This document shows positions 53,272-61,902 of a stretch of DNA of 64,000 bases, piece by piece. The stretch is from Bacillota bacterium (GTDB lineage Bacteria > Bacillota > UBA4882 > UBA8346): assembly GCA_023392595.1 (NCBI GenBank), contig JAEVYU010000056.1, positions 1-64,000 on the forward strand, written 5' to 3'. The position numbers were made by a program, and so were the translations under genes. Every line of letters starts with the position of its first letter. The stretch's first letter is position 1. The notes under the pieces are model-generated. The model ran no database searches and had not been told where the DNA came from. It worked only from the letters and a program-made list of their open reading frames with translations.

Positions 53272-53304
53272 TTCATTATATCAAAATCTCGCTCTTATAA
53301 TGAA
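53272..53304. promoter_or_regulatory. Promoter/operator of the RND operon
   Basis: Perfect 9-bp dyad TTCATTATA (53272–53280)/TATAATGAA (53296–53304) with 15 nt between. On the minus strand the left arm supplies a −10 TATAAT, so the dyad overlaps the likely promoter about 100 nt upstream of the adaptor start. The layout suits a TetR- or MarR-type repressor, none of which is adjacent. Confidence 0.55.
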
Positions 53305-53471
53305 ACCCAAAAAATAATTCTTTCTGGAATATCCTTTTCTCATTTTATATTATATTTCTGTTTCTGGTGTTTCCGTGTATCTTTTTTGTGATCAATTTAT
53401 GGAGAAGTTATGGAGGCGTGTGTTTGCGGTGGCTATTGGGGTGACAAGCCTTTGGGGATTCGGCATTCCGA

Positions 53472-54122
53472 TTAAAAGGTTCCTGTAAAAACCGTCTGCA
53501 GAGCCATTCCTGGCGTTCCCATTTCTCCCCAGGTATCGAGCATCCATTCATGGTCGGTTTTAATAAAACGGTTGATACCGCAATTTTTAAGCGAGAAGCG
53601 TATTTTTTGGCCCAGGGGAATTCCCAACGAATACCGCAACAAATACTCCAAAATGAAACCATGGGTTATAACCAAAATGCTTTCACCCGGATGTTTTTGG
53701 ACTATCTCCTCAAAACAGGCCATACTTCGGGCATAAGCCTGAGCCGCGCTTTCTCCTCCCGGGATGATATAATCCGGCTCCCGTTTGATATATTGAGCGC
53801 ATGCTTCGGGATTGGTCGCCCGGAACTGCTCGATGGTCAAGCCCGCTAAATCTCCCAAATTTCTTTCCCGGAGCCGCTGATCATAAGTAGGACCCAGTTT
53901 CACCGCAGCGGCAATGATTTGAGTTGTTTGCACAGCCCGCCCCAAATCGCTGCTGTATAATCTGTCAAAGGAGAATTTCTGCAGCATCCCCGCTACGTGT
54001 TGTGCCTGTTCCACACCTCTGTCAGTCAGCGGGCTGTCCAAGATTCCTTGATGAAGCCCTTGAAGATTCCATTCGGTCTCTCCATGACGAATAACTGTAA
54101 AGGATGTCCGAACCATTGCCAT
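53472..54122 (-). CDS. Histidine phosphatase superfamily protein (phosphoglycerate mutase-like phosphatase)
   Basis: 216 residues. RHGETEWN with the catalytic histidine near residue 12, SSDLGRAVQTTQI, RERNLGDLAGLT and ITHGFILEYL. The pattern fits broad-specificity phosphatases (CobC/PhoE-like) rather than true glycolytic mutases, since the gpmA signature is lacking. Start ATG 54122 with CGAGG upstream; the TTG at 54152 is unlikely. Confidence 0.92.
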   Translation of the reverse strand: MAMVRTSFTVIRHGETEWNLQGLHQGILDSPLTDRGVEQAQHVAGMLQKFSFDRLYSSDLGRAVQTTQIIAAAVKLGPTYDQRLRERNLGDLAGLTIEQFRATNPEACAQYIKREPDYIIPGGESAAQAYARSMACFEEIVQKHPGESILVITHGFILEYLLRYSLGIPLGQKIRFSLKNCGINRFIKTDHEWMLDTWGEMGTPGMALQTVFTGTF

Positions 54123-54533
54123 AAGTTTACCTCGTGATGAATATTGGATCAAAAGCTATTACAATCATAGCACAAAAAATCAAATATCGTTATTACCTTC
54201 AGTTAAAAAAATCAATTTCAGCTTCAAGCGTTTAAAACTGGAACAAATTAAAGAAGCAAATCACTGTAAAGAAACAACCTTCGGCTTAGAACCCACTGAC
54301 CATGGGTTAAGCACTGAATGATTAAGTTCAAAAGCATCATTATAAACATGGCCCGGAACATGTACCTGTTTCGTAAATATAACTTCCCATTATAAAGTTC
54401 AGGCCAGGCAATATATCTTTGACAATCTTTTTTTGGCCTTGGCCTACGATTTGGAGTGCCAGCCCCTACCGGGTAACAAAAAAGGTCGAGGGTTACCCCA
54501 CTCGGCCTTGTTCGATCGAAAATATACTTCTCT
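54123..54533. other. Intergenic region with one terminator
   Basis: No gene seen. It contains the promoter side of the phosphatase gene and, at 54467–54515, the first of three related terminators. Confidence 0.5.
54467..54515 (-). terminator. Terminator of the CBO0543-like gene, family copy 1
   Basis: Minus strand AAGGCCGAG…CTCGACCTT with one C·A mismatch, followed by TTTTTTGTTACCCGG. The same pattern, including mismatch and GTTACCCGG tail, recurs at 55097–55145. Confidence 0.8.
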
Positions 54534-55013
54534 TTATATAGCGCTTCTTTTCTTTTTTAGCTGATAATTATGGTGAAGAGTGGCACCATAAAACCAAATC
54601 AATGCTAAAATAAATCGCCAAAAAGGATTCCAATTAACATATGTCAGTAAGCCTAATTCATGAAATACCATATCTAAAGCTGCACTAGCAATTGAAAAAA
54701 TAATTAAATAAGTGGGATAAACATACCATCCTGGATCTTCCGGGATATAATATAAAAACAAAATAACAGCAAAAATCCAGGCAAGATCTAACCATTGAAC
54801 TGAATTTAAGAATCCGAATGGCTGAATATGCTCCCATCTAAATAAGTTTAGAATATTACCTAAAAGAGTTGCCAGAATACTAAAAACATAACCCCAAAGT
54901 AAACCAATCCAAAAAAGGCTCTTAAATTTTTCTCGCGGAACAAATACGATTGCTAAAAACATCATAAATAAAGAAAAGGCCGGATAATACAATTCAATCG
55001 GTAGTTTAAACAT
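54534..55013 (-). CDS. CBO0543-like integral membrane protein
   Basis: 159 residues with five probable helices, aromatic-rich. Features such as GWYVYPTYLIIFSIASAALD and HELGLLTYVNWNPFWRF resemble the CBO0543 family of spore-forming Bacillota, judged from memory. Function unknown. AAGGAG lies about 13 nt before the ATG, rather far. Confidence 0.75.
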   Translation of the reverse strand: MFKLPIELYYPAFSLFMMFLAIVFVPREKFKSLFWIGLLWGYVFSILATLLGNILNLFRWEHIQPFGFLNSVQWLDLAWIFAVILFLYYIPEDPGWYVYPTYLIIFSIASAALDMVFHELGLLTYVNWNPFWRFILALIWFYGATLHHNYQLKKKRSAI

Positions 55014-55096
55014 CGGTTATTAATTTCTCCTTAAGTATATTTAGTCTAAACTTTTCCAAAATATTTATTCAATACTTAATCTTTGCCTCTAGATAA

Positions 55097-55145
55097 TACC
55101 GGGTAACAAAAAAGTCGAATGTATTAGCACTCGGCTTTAACGATT
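55097..55145 (-). terminator. Terminator of the 137-residue gene, family copy 2
   Basis: Minus strand AAAGCCGA…TCGACTTT with the same C·A mismatch as copy 1, then TTTTTTGTTACCCGG. It lies about 50 nt after the stop at 55192. Confidence 0.78.
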
Positions 55146-55191
55146 TTCATTCACCTTTTTTATATCAAATAAAAAAGCACCCGAAAGTGCT

Positions 55192-55605
55192 TTAGACCAA
55201 ACATTGAATAAAATTTTTAAAGTCTGCTTCGGCTTCTCTATCAGAAGGTTTTTTAAGGATTTTTTCCGGTTTATTTTTTTGATATTTAATTCTTACTTCC
55301 TCAACCTCAGTTATAGGAGTACTTAATTCATTGACCTTATAGGTTTTATAGACGCTAATGGGTTCAAATCTACGTGACTCACTAGAAATTCGATTTGCAG
55401 ATACAGAAACTTCGATTAAACGTTTATCGGTTAAAAATAAAAAAGTTTCTGTGAATGTCCTATCTTCGTTTTTCTTACAGTCTGATTTATAAAAAGCCCT
55501 TATACCATCTTCAGGCAAAATTCCTTCCCAGGCTTTCTTTTTGGATTCATTCAGTATATAAATAAAATGAGGACCGGCAATTTTGAAAAAATCTTCTCTT
55601 GTCAT
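55192..55605 (-). CDS. Hypothetical protein (137 aa)
   Basis: Soluble, alternating strands and charged loops (FLFLTDKRLIEVSVSANRIS, FEPISVYKTYKVNELSTPIT). This pattern is reminiscent of PH-like domains, but I am not sure. SD GGAGGTATTATC before the ATG. Flanked by copies 2 and 3 of the terminator family. Confidence 0.65.
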   Translation of the reverse strand: MTREDFFKIAGPHFIYILNESKKKAWEGILPEDGIRAFYKSDCKKNEDRTFTETFLFLTDKRLIEVSVSANRISSESRRFEPISVYKTYKVNELSTPITEVEEVRIKYQKNKPEKILKKPSDREAEADFKNFIQCLV

Positions 55606-55693
55606 GATAATACCTCCATTGTTTTATGGAAGTATTTCCTAAAATATTATATATTAATCCTCAGTTTACAGTTATTCCTAATCGTTGAATTTT

Positions 55694-55740
55694 AGCCGAC
55701 AACAAAAATCAGATCTATCAGCACTCGGCCCTGTTCGGAT
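55694..55740 (-). repeat. Degenerate third copy of the terminator family
   Basis: GCCGACAACAAAAATC and GCACTCGGCCCTGTTCGGAT correspond to the conserved ends of copies 1 and 2, but the stem no longer pairs well. No minus-strand gene lies directly upstream, suggesting a lost gene. Confidence 0.5.
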
Positions 55741-55901
55741 TATATTCACCTCTCCTACTCTATATCCAATAAGAAAACAAAAATTGTTACTATATCCAAT
55801 CACATATTATCGGTTTAATCCATAGGATATCGTAGTTATAATCTCCAAATTATTTGTATCCACCTTATACCCTGATATCAAATTAGGGGGTGATAAACCA
55901 A

Positions 55902-56105
55902 ATGAACGAAAATGATGAGTACGCTCAAGATATAGATAATAGCATATATAGTGAACAGGCAGGTTGTATCTGGACTCCGCAAGGGCGTGTATGCCGTGAT
56001 CCCAGAAGAAATATCCGCTGTTTTTACCCGCGCTGGGGAGGACGACCTCAATGTAGACCTATGTTTGGTCCTCGACCCGGTCCTGGACCATGGAGACCAT
56101 GGTAA
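55902..56105 (+). CDS. 67-residue Cys/Arg/Pro/Trp-rich peptide with acidic N-terminus
   Basis: Residues 1–18 are acidic and polar (MNENDEYAQDIDNSIYSE). After QAG comes a very different part with four cysteines, nine arginines, many prolines and a tryptophan end (QGRVCRDPRRNIRCFYP, then GPRPGPGPWRPW). SD GGGGGTG lies 8–10 nt upstream, TATAAT at 55837–55842 may be the −10, and a perfect terminator follows within 10 nt. So it is a self-contained transcription unit. The leader/core contrast could mean a ribosomally made modified peptide precursor; a small spore-coat protein is the main alternative. No modification enzyme or transporter is adjacent. Confidence 0.7.
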   Translation: MNENDEYAQDIDNSIYSEQAGCIWTPQGRVCRDPRRNIRCFYPRWGGRPQCRPMFGPRPGPGPWRPW

Positions 56106-56111
56106 GATAAT

Positions 56112-56148
56112 AAAAGGTGAAGCATGGTTATAATATGCTTCACCTTTT
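56112..56148 (+). terminator. Strong terminator of the small peptide gene
   Basis: Perfect 13-bp stem AAAAGGTGAAGCA (56112–56124)/TGCTTCACCTTTT (56136–56148) with an 11-nt loop and T-run to 56149. Confidence 0.92.
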
Positions 56149-56218
56149 TACACTCCCTCTTCCTCTATTTCAAAATGTTCCAACTCTATCAAATAAAAGC
56201 GTAAATTCCCTTTTAACA

Positions 56219-56638
56219 TCATCGTAAAGAACATAACGCGCAAAGTCCTCGCAGGTATAGTTCCTGTCCTTCAATACTATAGCCTTGCTTTATATTTCGA
56301 ATCTCCGGAAGAGCGATATCTTCCAGACATTCCACTTTACCACAAGCCCGACATATAAAATGAGGGTGGCCATGTTCCCGGGAACCACACCGGCAATAAG
56401 CAAACTTCCACACCCGGCCGCCGCTTTCGATCCGATGTACCAATCCGGCCCCATGAAAAGAATCCAACGCCCTGTAAATCGTAACCCGGTTTAATCCTAC
56501 CTCTGATAATCGTAGGGATATCTCATCCTGAGTCAAGGGAAATGGCGAATCCATTAATACATTTAGCAGAGATTCTCTTCCCGTGGTGTGTTTTAATCCC
56601 ACACTTTTTAATATATCAGCAACGTTCATTTCCCTCAT
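56219..56638 (-). CDS. Fur-family metalloregulator
   Basis: 139 residues. Winged helix TQDEISLRLSEVGLNRVTIY followed by RALDSFHGAGLVHRI; metal region HGHPHFICRACGKVECLED and a C-terminal CALC give the two CxxC pairs of the structural zinc site. The histidine pattern HGHPHF is like Zur or general Fur; which metal it senses is not clear. Start uncertain among GTG 56650, ATG 56638 and ATG 56629; 56638 has the best spacing to AGGTG. Adjacent to the AbrB-like gene on the same strand. Confidence 0.92.
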   Translation of the reverse strand: MREMNVADILKSVGLKHTTGRESLLNVLMDSPFPLTQDEISLRLSEVGLNRVTIYRALDSFHGAGLVHRIESGGRVWKFAYCRCGSREHGHPHFICRACGKVECLEDIALPEIRNIKQGYSIEGQELYLRGLCALCSLR

Positions 56639-56668
56639 GATTCTCTTCACCTGTTCCTAAAACGAAAA

Positions 56669-56917
56669 TTAGCTAATATTTTTTGCTGATTCTAAACATG
56701 ACTTACAAATGATTTTGCCTCTAAAATTTATTACGTCTTCGGTACGACCGCAAAAAATGCAAGCAGGCTTATATTGCTGAAGAAAAATTCTTTCACCGTC
56801 AACATAAATTTCCAGAGGATCCTTCTCATCAATTTGCAGTGTCCGACGTAATTCGATCGGGATGACTACTCTGCCCAATTCATCAACTTTCCTTACAATT
56901 CCTGTAGATTTCATCAT
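56669..56917 (-). CDS. AbrB/SpoVT-family transition regulator with C-terminal zinc ribbon
   Basis: 82 residues. The swapped-hairpin DNA-binding domain reads GIVRKVDELGRVVIPIELRR (about residues 5–24); the C-terminus holds CIFCGR…CKSCL, a four-cysteine zinc ribbon. Such AbrB-like proteins control the switch to stationary phase and sporulation in Bacillota. Start at one of two adjacent ATGs (56917/56914) with GGGAG about 8 nt upstream; the longer frame to 56962 is rejected. It precedes the Fur gene by 30 nt, probably one operon. Confidence 0.93.
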   Translation of the reverse strand: MMKSTGIVRKVDELGRVVIPIELRRTLQIDEKDPLEIYVDGERIFLQQYKPACIFCGRTEDVINFRGKIICKSCLESAKNIS

Positions 56918-57102
56918 GTTTGAAGCTCCCATTCGTATGATTTCTATGAATATTATCATCAACTCTCAAAACAAACGCAACTATGTTGCATTTATTATAA
57001 CTTATATTTCCATTTTTTCAAGATTAATCTATTAAATTTCTTATAAAAACTTATGTTGCAAGTTCGTTGCCAATGGCTGTTTTAGGATCTGCGCCAACGG
57101 TT

Positions 57103-57438
57103 TCATGAAACCGCTTCCAGGATGGAACAGCTTTGGCGACTTCCTCTGGGCGTTTCCCCCTTTAAAAAAATATCCGTTAGCAAATCTAAAAGGGTTGTTA
57201 AGGCAACAGCCCAATCGAGTTCATTGAATTCATCGGCCAGAGGCCTTTTTGTTCTATCACGGAGGAGAACACCTCTTCCTTGTGAACTAGATCTGGATTC
57301 GCTCTTAATAAAAACTCTGGAGAAATACCGTATTGATTAGCCACCTCGTCCAACGTTTGACCACCCCGAGGGACAAAATGAGGCCGACACCGAGGATCGA
57401 ATGGCCTTTCGAATGGCTGTTGTTGGGCCTCAAAAATT
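57103..57438 (-). pseudogene. Decayed LysM-domain protein gene
   Basis: On the minus strand an open frame without a start encodes a Gln/Pro-rich stretch, then the LysM-like GGQTLDEVANQYGISPEFLL and RANPDL. Near 57285 the protein-like reading moves to another frame that continues RPLADEFNELDWAVALTTLL and LDLLTDIFLKGETPRG before a stop at 57103. An in-frame TAA precedes the LysM frame. The pattern fits a truncated and frameshifted LysM protein, perhaps a spore-coat or cell-wall protein. Confidence 0.6.
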
Positions 57439-57509
57439 TAACTCAACTTGTATAGTAAGCCCAAAGATATCATAGAATTAACCCCTTTTGTAGAAAGAAT
57501 TGAAAGTAT

Positions 57510-57549
57510 AAAAAAATCCCACTGTCTAAAGAGACCATGGGATTTTTTT
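57510..57549. terminator. Strong bidirectional terminator
   Basis: AAAAAAATCCCA (57510–57521) and TGGGATTTTTTT (57538–57549) with an inner TGTCT/AGACCA pairing. On the minus strand it follows the stop of a short protein-like frame ending GSFILFLRESIRGIDKR (stop near 57553), possibly the end of another lost gene. Confidence 0.82.
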
Positions 57550-58018
57550 ATTACCGCTTGTCGATTCCACGGATTGATTCTCGGAGAAAAAGGATGAAGC
57601 TGCCAAAACTGCCTACACACAAAACCCATCAGATAGACCTTTGAACCCATTGCCCTATCCCCTTTTGTCGTTTGATAGGTCTATCTTTTATATACTACGA
57701 ATTGTATGGGTAAAAGATACCAGGCAATGCCTCTTTTAAAGCGCTAAAAAAACTCATGAAAAAGCCCTATTACCAACTTACCAATAAGGCTTTCGCAAAC
57801 ATAATAGACTTTATAAAAGATAGGGAGGTCTTCCAGCCGTTTTATATTCTATAATATGAGCTTTATAAGCAAAAGGTGCTCGGACTTATTAAGTTTGGTG
57901 ATGTTCGAAGGAGAATAAAAATAAATCCAGGCGGGTGGCCTGGTTTTTATTAATGTGCACCCGGAGTGATTTCGTTCATTAAAATAACGCTAATGATAGA
58001 TCTATTTCAGGGCATTAA
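57550..58018. other. Gene-poor region with inverted repeats and a possible small RNA
   Basis: No protein gene accepted. It holds a perfect 12-bp inverted repeat CTATCTTTTATA (57681–57692)/TATAAAAGATAG (57812–57823), a hairpin AAAGCCCTATT/AATAAGGCTTT (about 57765–57798) resembling a minus-strand terminator, a −10-like TATAAT near 57852, and a plus-strand terminator CCAGGC/GCCTGG plus TTTTT at 57927–57948. Together these could bound a plus-strand RNA of about 90 nt. Confidence 0.45.
57927..57948 (+). terminator. Small intrinsic terminator with no gene upstream
   Basis: CCAGGC (57927–57932), GGGTG loop, GCCTGG (57938–57943), TTTTT. No plus-strand protein gene precedes it, hence the small-RNA suggestion. 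Confidence 0.7.
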
Positions 58019-58047
58019 AAAAGCCGTCCCATTTCGGAACGGCTTTT
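58019..58047 (-). terminator. Terminator of the amino acid permease gene
   Basis: AAAAGCCGT (58019–58027)/ACGGCTTTT (58039–58047); on the minus strand it is followed by TTTTTT. It lies about 150 nt past the permease stop. Confidence 0.82.
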
Positions 58048-58197
58048 GCTGAGGACCCCATCCGGTTTTTTATGATGCGATCCACTTGCATAATTTCGAC
58101 ATCTTGACAAATTGCTAAAACCTCAATAAATAAGAATTGATATATCGCCATCTTATCGCAGAAAAGCTATTTCGGGGGAAAGGCAAAGATCCTTCCA

Positions 58198-59529
58198 TTA
58201 CTCTGTCACTTTTTTAGATTTTGTCCAGATATAATACGCGGGCATGCCGGTAGCCACGACTATCAGGGCCGCGATAATGCTTCCCAGGGTGGACCACATC
58301 AAGGTGGAAACCACCAGAATCAAACTGGATAATATGGATATGATAGCGGTTGCTTTCCATAAAGGCGCTTTCCAAAGGGGATTGTAATCCGCTTTCTTGC
58401 GGTGAACAAAAATCGAGCAGAATACTAAAGTATTTTTTAACAACAAAGCCACCGTAAAATATCCCAATAAACCGGATATGCTCGAAACGAATACCATCAA
58501 TATGGCGAGGCAGCATTGGGCCATAATCGAAAAATACGGTGTTTGATATTTGGGATGAATCTTCCCAAAGCTGCGGAAAAACAACCCGTCTTTGGCCATT
58601 GCATATTCTTGCCGCGGCTGGAATAAAATTACCGAAGAAGTGGCTCCCAGGACCACAATGATTCCCGCGATCGCAATAAACTTGCTGGCAAAATCGGCTA
58701 TCACCGGCAACTGCGCTCCGGCATCCGCTAAAGGCGCTGTGGAATTACACAGCAAGTTAAAAGGCAGTACCCCTGTAACCACTGTGGTTAGAAAGACATA
58801 AATCATGATAATAAAAATCACCGAACCAATCAATGCTCTCGGCATGGTCTTTTTGGGGTCTTTAATTTCACCGGTCATGGCGCAGCAGGAACTCATGCCA
58901 TCATAAGACCAGGTCGTCGCGGAAATTCCCGCCAACAGGGCAGCGATACCCACCGGAGCGCCTTGTACCGCCGGTAAAAACAGAAGCTCTTTCTTAATAC
59001 AAAAGAGCCCATAACCGATCATGACCACAAACGGAATAATTTTTACCAATGTCAAAATAGCATTTGATTTGCTGCCACTTTCCACGGAACGGACGTGCAG
59101 TCCCATAAAAAACAAAATAATGGCGACAGCAACGAACTTAATGGCAACACCACTCATTGGTAGCAGAAAAGCGAGATATTGCGCGGTCGCCAAGGCAACC
59201 ACGGCAATTCCGGCGGGATCGTTGGCCCAGAAAGTCGCCCATCCGGCTAAAAAGGAAAGCTTTTTCCAACCGGCATGTTTGATATAGGTATAATGCCCCC
59301 CATCTTCCGGATAGGCCGTTGCCAGTTCGGCATAAATTAAATTTTGGGGGATGATAATCAACCCTCCGATCAAAAACGCTAAAATTGTAAACAATGCCGA
59401 TCCGGACGCTTTGGCCACTTCATTGATGGATGAAAAGATACCGGCGCCGATTGTGGTTCCGACAGAAATTCCAATGGTAGCCCAAAGCCCCAGTTTCCGT
59501 TTTAATTCATGGGTATCACTCGTCATCAT
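58198..59529 (-). CDS. Amino acid permease (APC superfamily)
   Basis: 443 residues, twelve membrane helices. The N-terminal helix-1 break reads GISVGTTIGAGIFSSINE (about residues 17–34), typical of APC transporters, and ISATTWSYDGMSSCCAMTGE corresponds to the conserved helix-6 region. Substrate unknown. Two adjacent ATGs (59529, 59526) follow a GGGAAG site. It is 46 nt downstream of the GH2 gene on the same strand and may be co-transcribed, which would suggest uptake of a glycosylated or amino-acid-linked compound (inference). Confidence 0.93.
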   Translation of the reverse strand: MMTSDTHELKRKLGLWATIGISVGTTIGAGIFSSINEVAKASGSALFTILAFLIGGLIIIPQNLIYAELATAYPEDGGHYTYIKHAGWKKLSFLAGWATFWANDPAGIAVVALATAQYLAFLLPMSGVAIKFVAVAIILFFMGLHVRSVESGSKSNAILTLVKIIPFVVMIGYGLFCIKKELLFLPAVQGAPVGIAALLAGISATTWSYDGMSSCCAMTGEIKDPKKTMPRALIGSVIFIIMIYVFLTTVVTGVLPFNLLCNSTAPLADAGAQLPVIADFASKFIAIAGIIVVLGATSSVILFQPRQEYAMAKDGLFFRSFGKIHPKYQTPYFSIMAQCCLAILMVFVSSISGLLGYFTVALLLKNTLVFCSIFVHRKKADYNPLWKAPLWKATAIISILSSLILVVSTLMWSTLGSIIAALIVVATGMPAYYIWTKSKKVTE

Positions 59530-59575
59530 TATGCTCTTCCCTTCGCTATAAAAATTATCATTCCCTACACCGGTT

Positions 59576-61792
59576 CTATTCTAAATCAAGTTCTATCGTC
59601 TTAGTATCAATCTCCTTTCTATTGGTTTTGAGTATGATCGCGGCTTTCCCTTTCTTAGCGGTAGCCTTGGTTTTTACCCAGAATGCAATGGTTCCTCCCA
59701 GTGCCGGCAATAAACAAGGACCAATTAGTTCGATATCCCCTTGGGTTTCAACCATGACCACACCCTTGTGGAAATATAACCTATTCTTGTTTTCATCAAC
59801 AAAAGTCCCTACCACCCGGGTTTCGTCAACGCAATGATTATCAAGCCGTGTATCATCCACTTCAACCAGGAGGTCATTCAGCCTTGGATTATTGGAATAA
59901 ATACGTCTGACGGATTCCACTCCGTTGATATATCCTACAATCGTCGCACCTTGCCAGCGGTTCTGCCAAAACTCTCCGTTTTCTGTGACTTCAATTGGCG
60001 GATGGTTCAGGTGTGCTAATTTCTGACTGGGATAATATCGTCTGGTAATATCCGTAGAAAGCGTAACCTCGATATAATCACAGTTTGTAAGCACAAAAAA
60101 CGGCACCGGTTCCGTCCTTTCGCCCCGCCCAACCATGGAACAAGGTTCAAGAATGATTTCTTCCGCAGGATCCTTTTGGCTTTTATAAAAATAGGCCGCC
60201 CATTTGGGAACCCGGAATATATCGAAGACGCCGTGAGAACATATCTTCTCCATTGAGTTGTGATCATTATGGGTATTATAGTCAAACATACACCAACCGA
60301 TCGCTCCTAAATATCTGTCATCCACCCGGACTTTATTCAATACCTCGGCATGATACAAGGCGAACTTTTCCTGACGTTCTTCCGAGTCATCCGGTTTCGT
60401 AGGAAGCAACGCGCCTACATGTTCACTAAGGAGATAAGGAACCGGTTGAGGGGTTTGGGTGACTTTTTCAGGTTCCTGCAACACGAACCGGCCTTTTTCT
60501 TCCGGCGAATAGTCGTTATAGCTATAAATATCTTCCAGCAGGTTGCTACCCATCTGCCACCGGGCTCCGCTGGTTGGTCGGCAGGGATCCAATTCCTTGC
60601 TTCGCTGGCGGGTCATGGTATATAATTCATCGTCATCGGCACTCTCATTGAGCCGCGTTCCCCAGATCACAATACTGGGATGGTTGTAATGAGTAATGAT
60701 CATGTTGTCTAAATCGTTCATCACTACTTCTTTAAACTCTTTCCCTCCAATATGCCCCCAGCCCGGAATCTCTTCAAAAACAAGCAACCCAAGTTCGTCA
60801 CAGCGGTCTAGGAAATAACGCGATTGCATGTAATGGGAGCATCTGACCGTGTTAATTCCTAAATCTTTCAATATTTCGGCATCTTTTTGCTGGGCCCGCT
60901 TTCCCATGGCATATCCGACATAGGGATACGATTGGTGCCGGTTAAGGCCGATCAATTTTGTTTTTTTGCCGTTGATATAGAAACCTTCCGCCGTTACTTC
61001 CAATGCCCGAAAACCCGTTCGAATGCTGTTTGCATCAATGAGTCCCTCTTCTTTCCATAGGCTAACTCCAATATCATAGAGTACCGGTGAATCAGGTTCC
61101 CATAGACAAACCTCCGGAATTTCCTGCTTGTTTAAGCAAATACGGCCGGGCCCGCCAGGGATTTCCACCTGTTGATGGTATTGAAAATGGAACTGGTCCC
61201 CGGCATCAATTGTTACTTCTATTTTCCCTATAAATGCTGTTCCGTTGTTATTCAATACTATTTCCGGATATACGGTGGGTGTTTGAATGTTCAAGTCATA
61301 TCTGAAAAGGACTTGACTGATATAGGACGCTTCCTGAATAAAGAGGGTAACATCGCGATAGATTCCCCCATATATCAAATAGTCAACGGTAGCGCCATTA
61401 GGCGGAATATCGGCCCGTTCGTTGGAATCCACAACCAACAGAATTTTATTGGTGCCCTGACGCGCCAAGTCGCTAATATCAAAAAGCTCGCTGGAGTAAG
61501 CGCCTTTATGCCGCCCCGCTAGATGTTCATTAACATATAGCTCGTAGCTTGCGGATACTCCTTCAAAAAGCAATAAAATTCGCTTGTCACTTATCTCCGG
61601 AAGATCCAAAAAACGGACGTAGGTAGACAGCCCACAGGTCATCGTCTGATCAAAGCAATCATAAGGAATTTCTCTCACCGTATGGGGAAGATTGACATTT
61701 TCAAAATCATCATAATTTGGGGCCGTTACATACTCTTGTACAAATGAAGGCTTGAATTTCCAATTCAGGTTTATGGGTATCCCATTTTGCAT
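59576..61792 (-). CDS. Glycoside hydrolase family 2 (beta-galactosidase/beta-glucuronidase-like)
   Basis: 738 residues, no signal peptide, so cytoplasmic. N-terminal jelly roll (VNLPHTVREIPYDCFDQ), immunoglobulin-like domain, then TIM barrel: VRCSHYMQSRYFLDRCDELG, YNHPSIVIWGTRLNES with the acid/base glutamate (about residue 377), and LLSEHVGALL with the likely nucleophile (about 455). A C-terminal beta domain follows. The usual WSxxNE is WGTRLNE, a mild deviation. SD GGGGAG before the ATG. Expressed from the promoter at 61840–61868, divergent from a PocR–AraC regulator. Confidence 0.92.
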   Translation of the reverse strand: MQNGIPINLNWKFKPSFVQEYVTAPNYDDFENVNLPHTVREIPYDCFDQTMTCGLSTYVRFLDLPEISDKRILLLFEGVSASYELYVNEHLAGRHKGAYSSELFDISDLARQGTNKILLVVDSNERADIPPNGATVDYLIYGGIYRDVTLFIQEASYISQVLFRYDLNIQTPTVYPEIVLNNNGTAFIGKIEVTIDAGDQFHFQYHQQVEIPGGPGRICLNKQEIPEVCLWEPDSPVLYDIGVSLWKEEGLIDANSIRTGFRALEVTAEGFYINGKKTKLIGLNRHQSYPYVGYAMGKRAQQKDAEILKDLGINTVRCSHYMQSRYFLDRCDELGLLVFEEIPGWGHIGGKEFKEVVMNDLDNMIITHYNHPSIVIWGTRLNESADDDELYTMTRQRSKELDPCRPTSGARWQMGSNLLEDIYSYNDYSPEEKGRFVLQEPEKVTQTPQPVPYLLSEHVGALLPTKPDDSEERQEKFALYHAEVLNKVRVDDRYLGAIGWCMFDYNTHNDHNSMEKICSHGVFDIFRVPKWAAYFYKSQKDPAEEIILEPCSMVGRGERTEPVPFFVLTNCDYIEVTLSTDITRRYYPSQKLAHLNHPPIEVTENGEFWQNRWQGATIVGYINGVESVRRIYSNNPRLNDLLVEVDDTRLDNHCVDETRVVGTFVDENKNRLYFHKGVVMVETQGDIELIGPCLLPALGGTIAFWVKTKATAKKGKAAIILKTNRKEIDTKTIELDLE

Positions 61793-61839
61793 TTTTACTT
61801 CTCCCCTGCTTAATTTTTAAACCGCCCGTTGCTAGCTGT

Positions 61840-61868
61840 ACTATAGCAAAAAGATTTTTATCATTCAA
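61840..61868 (-). promoter_or_regulatory. Sigma-A type promoter of the GH2 gene
   Basis: Minus strand TTGAAT (61868–61863), 17-nt spacer, TATAGT (61845–61840), about 48 nt before the GH2 start. Confidence 0.72.
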
Positions 61869-61902
61869 AAAGTAATTTTCAACGTAGCGTCCAATTCAAA
61901 CC

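Noticed and set aside
53411..53480. Two overlapping tiny plus-strand frames (about 20–30 codons) near the phosphatase 3' end
   Set aside because: One has a GGAG-like site by chance, but both run into the convergent phosphatase gene and have no other support.
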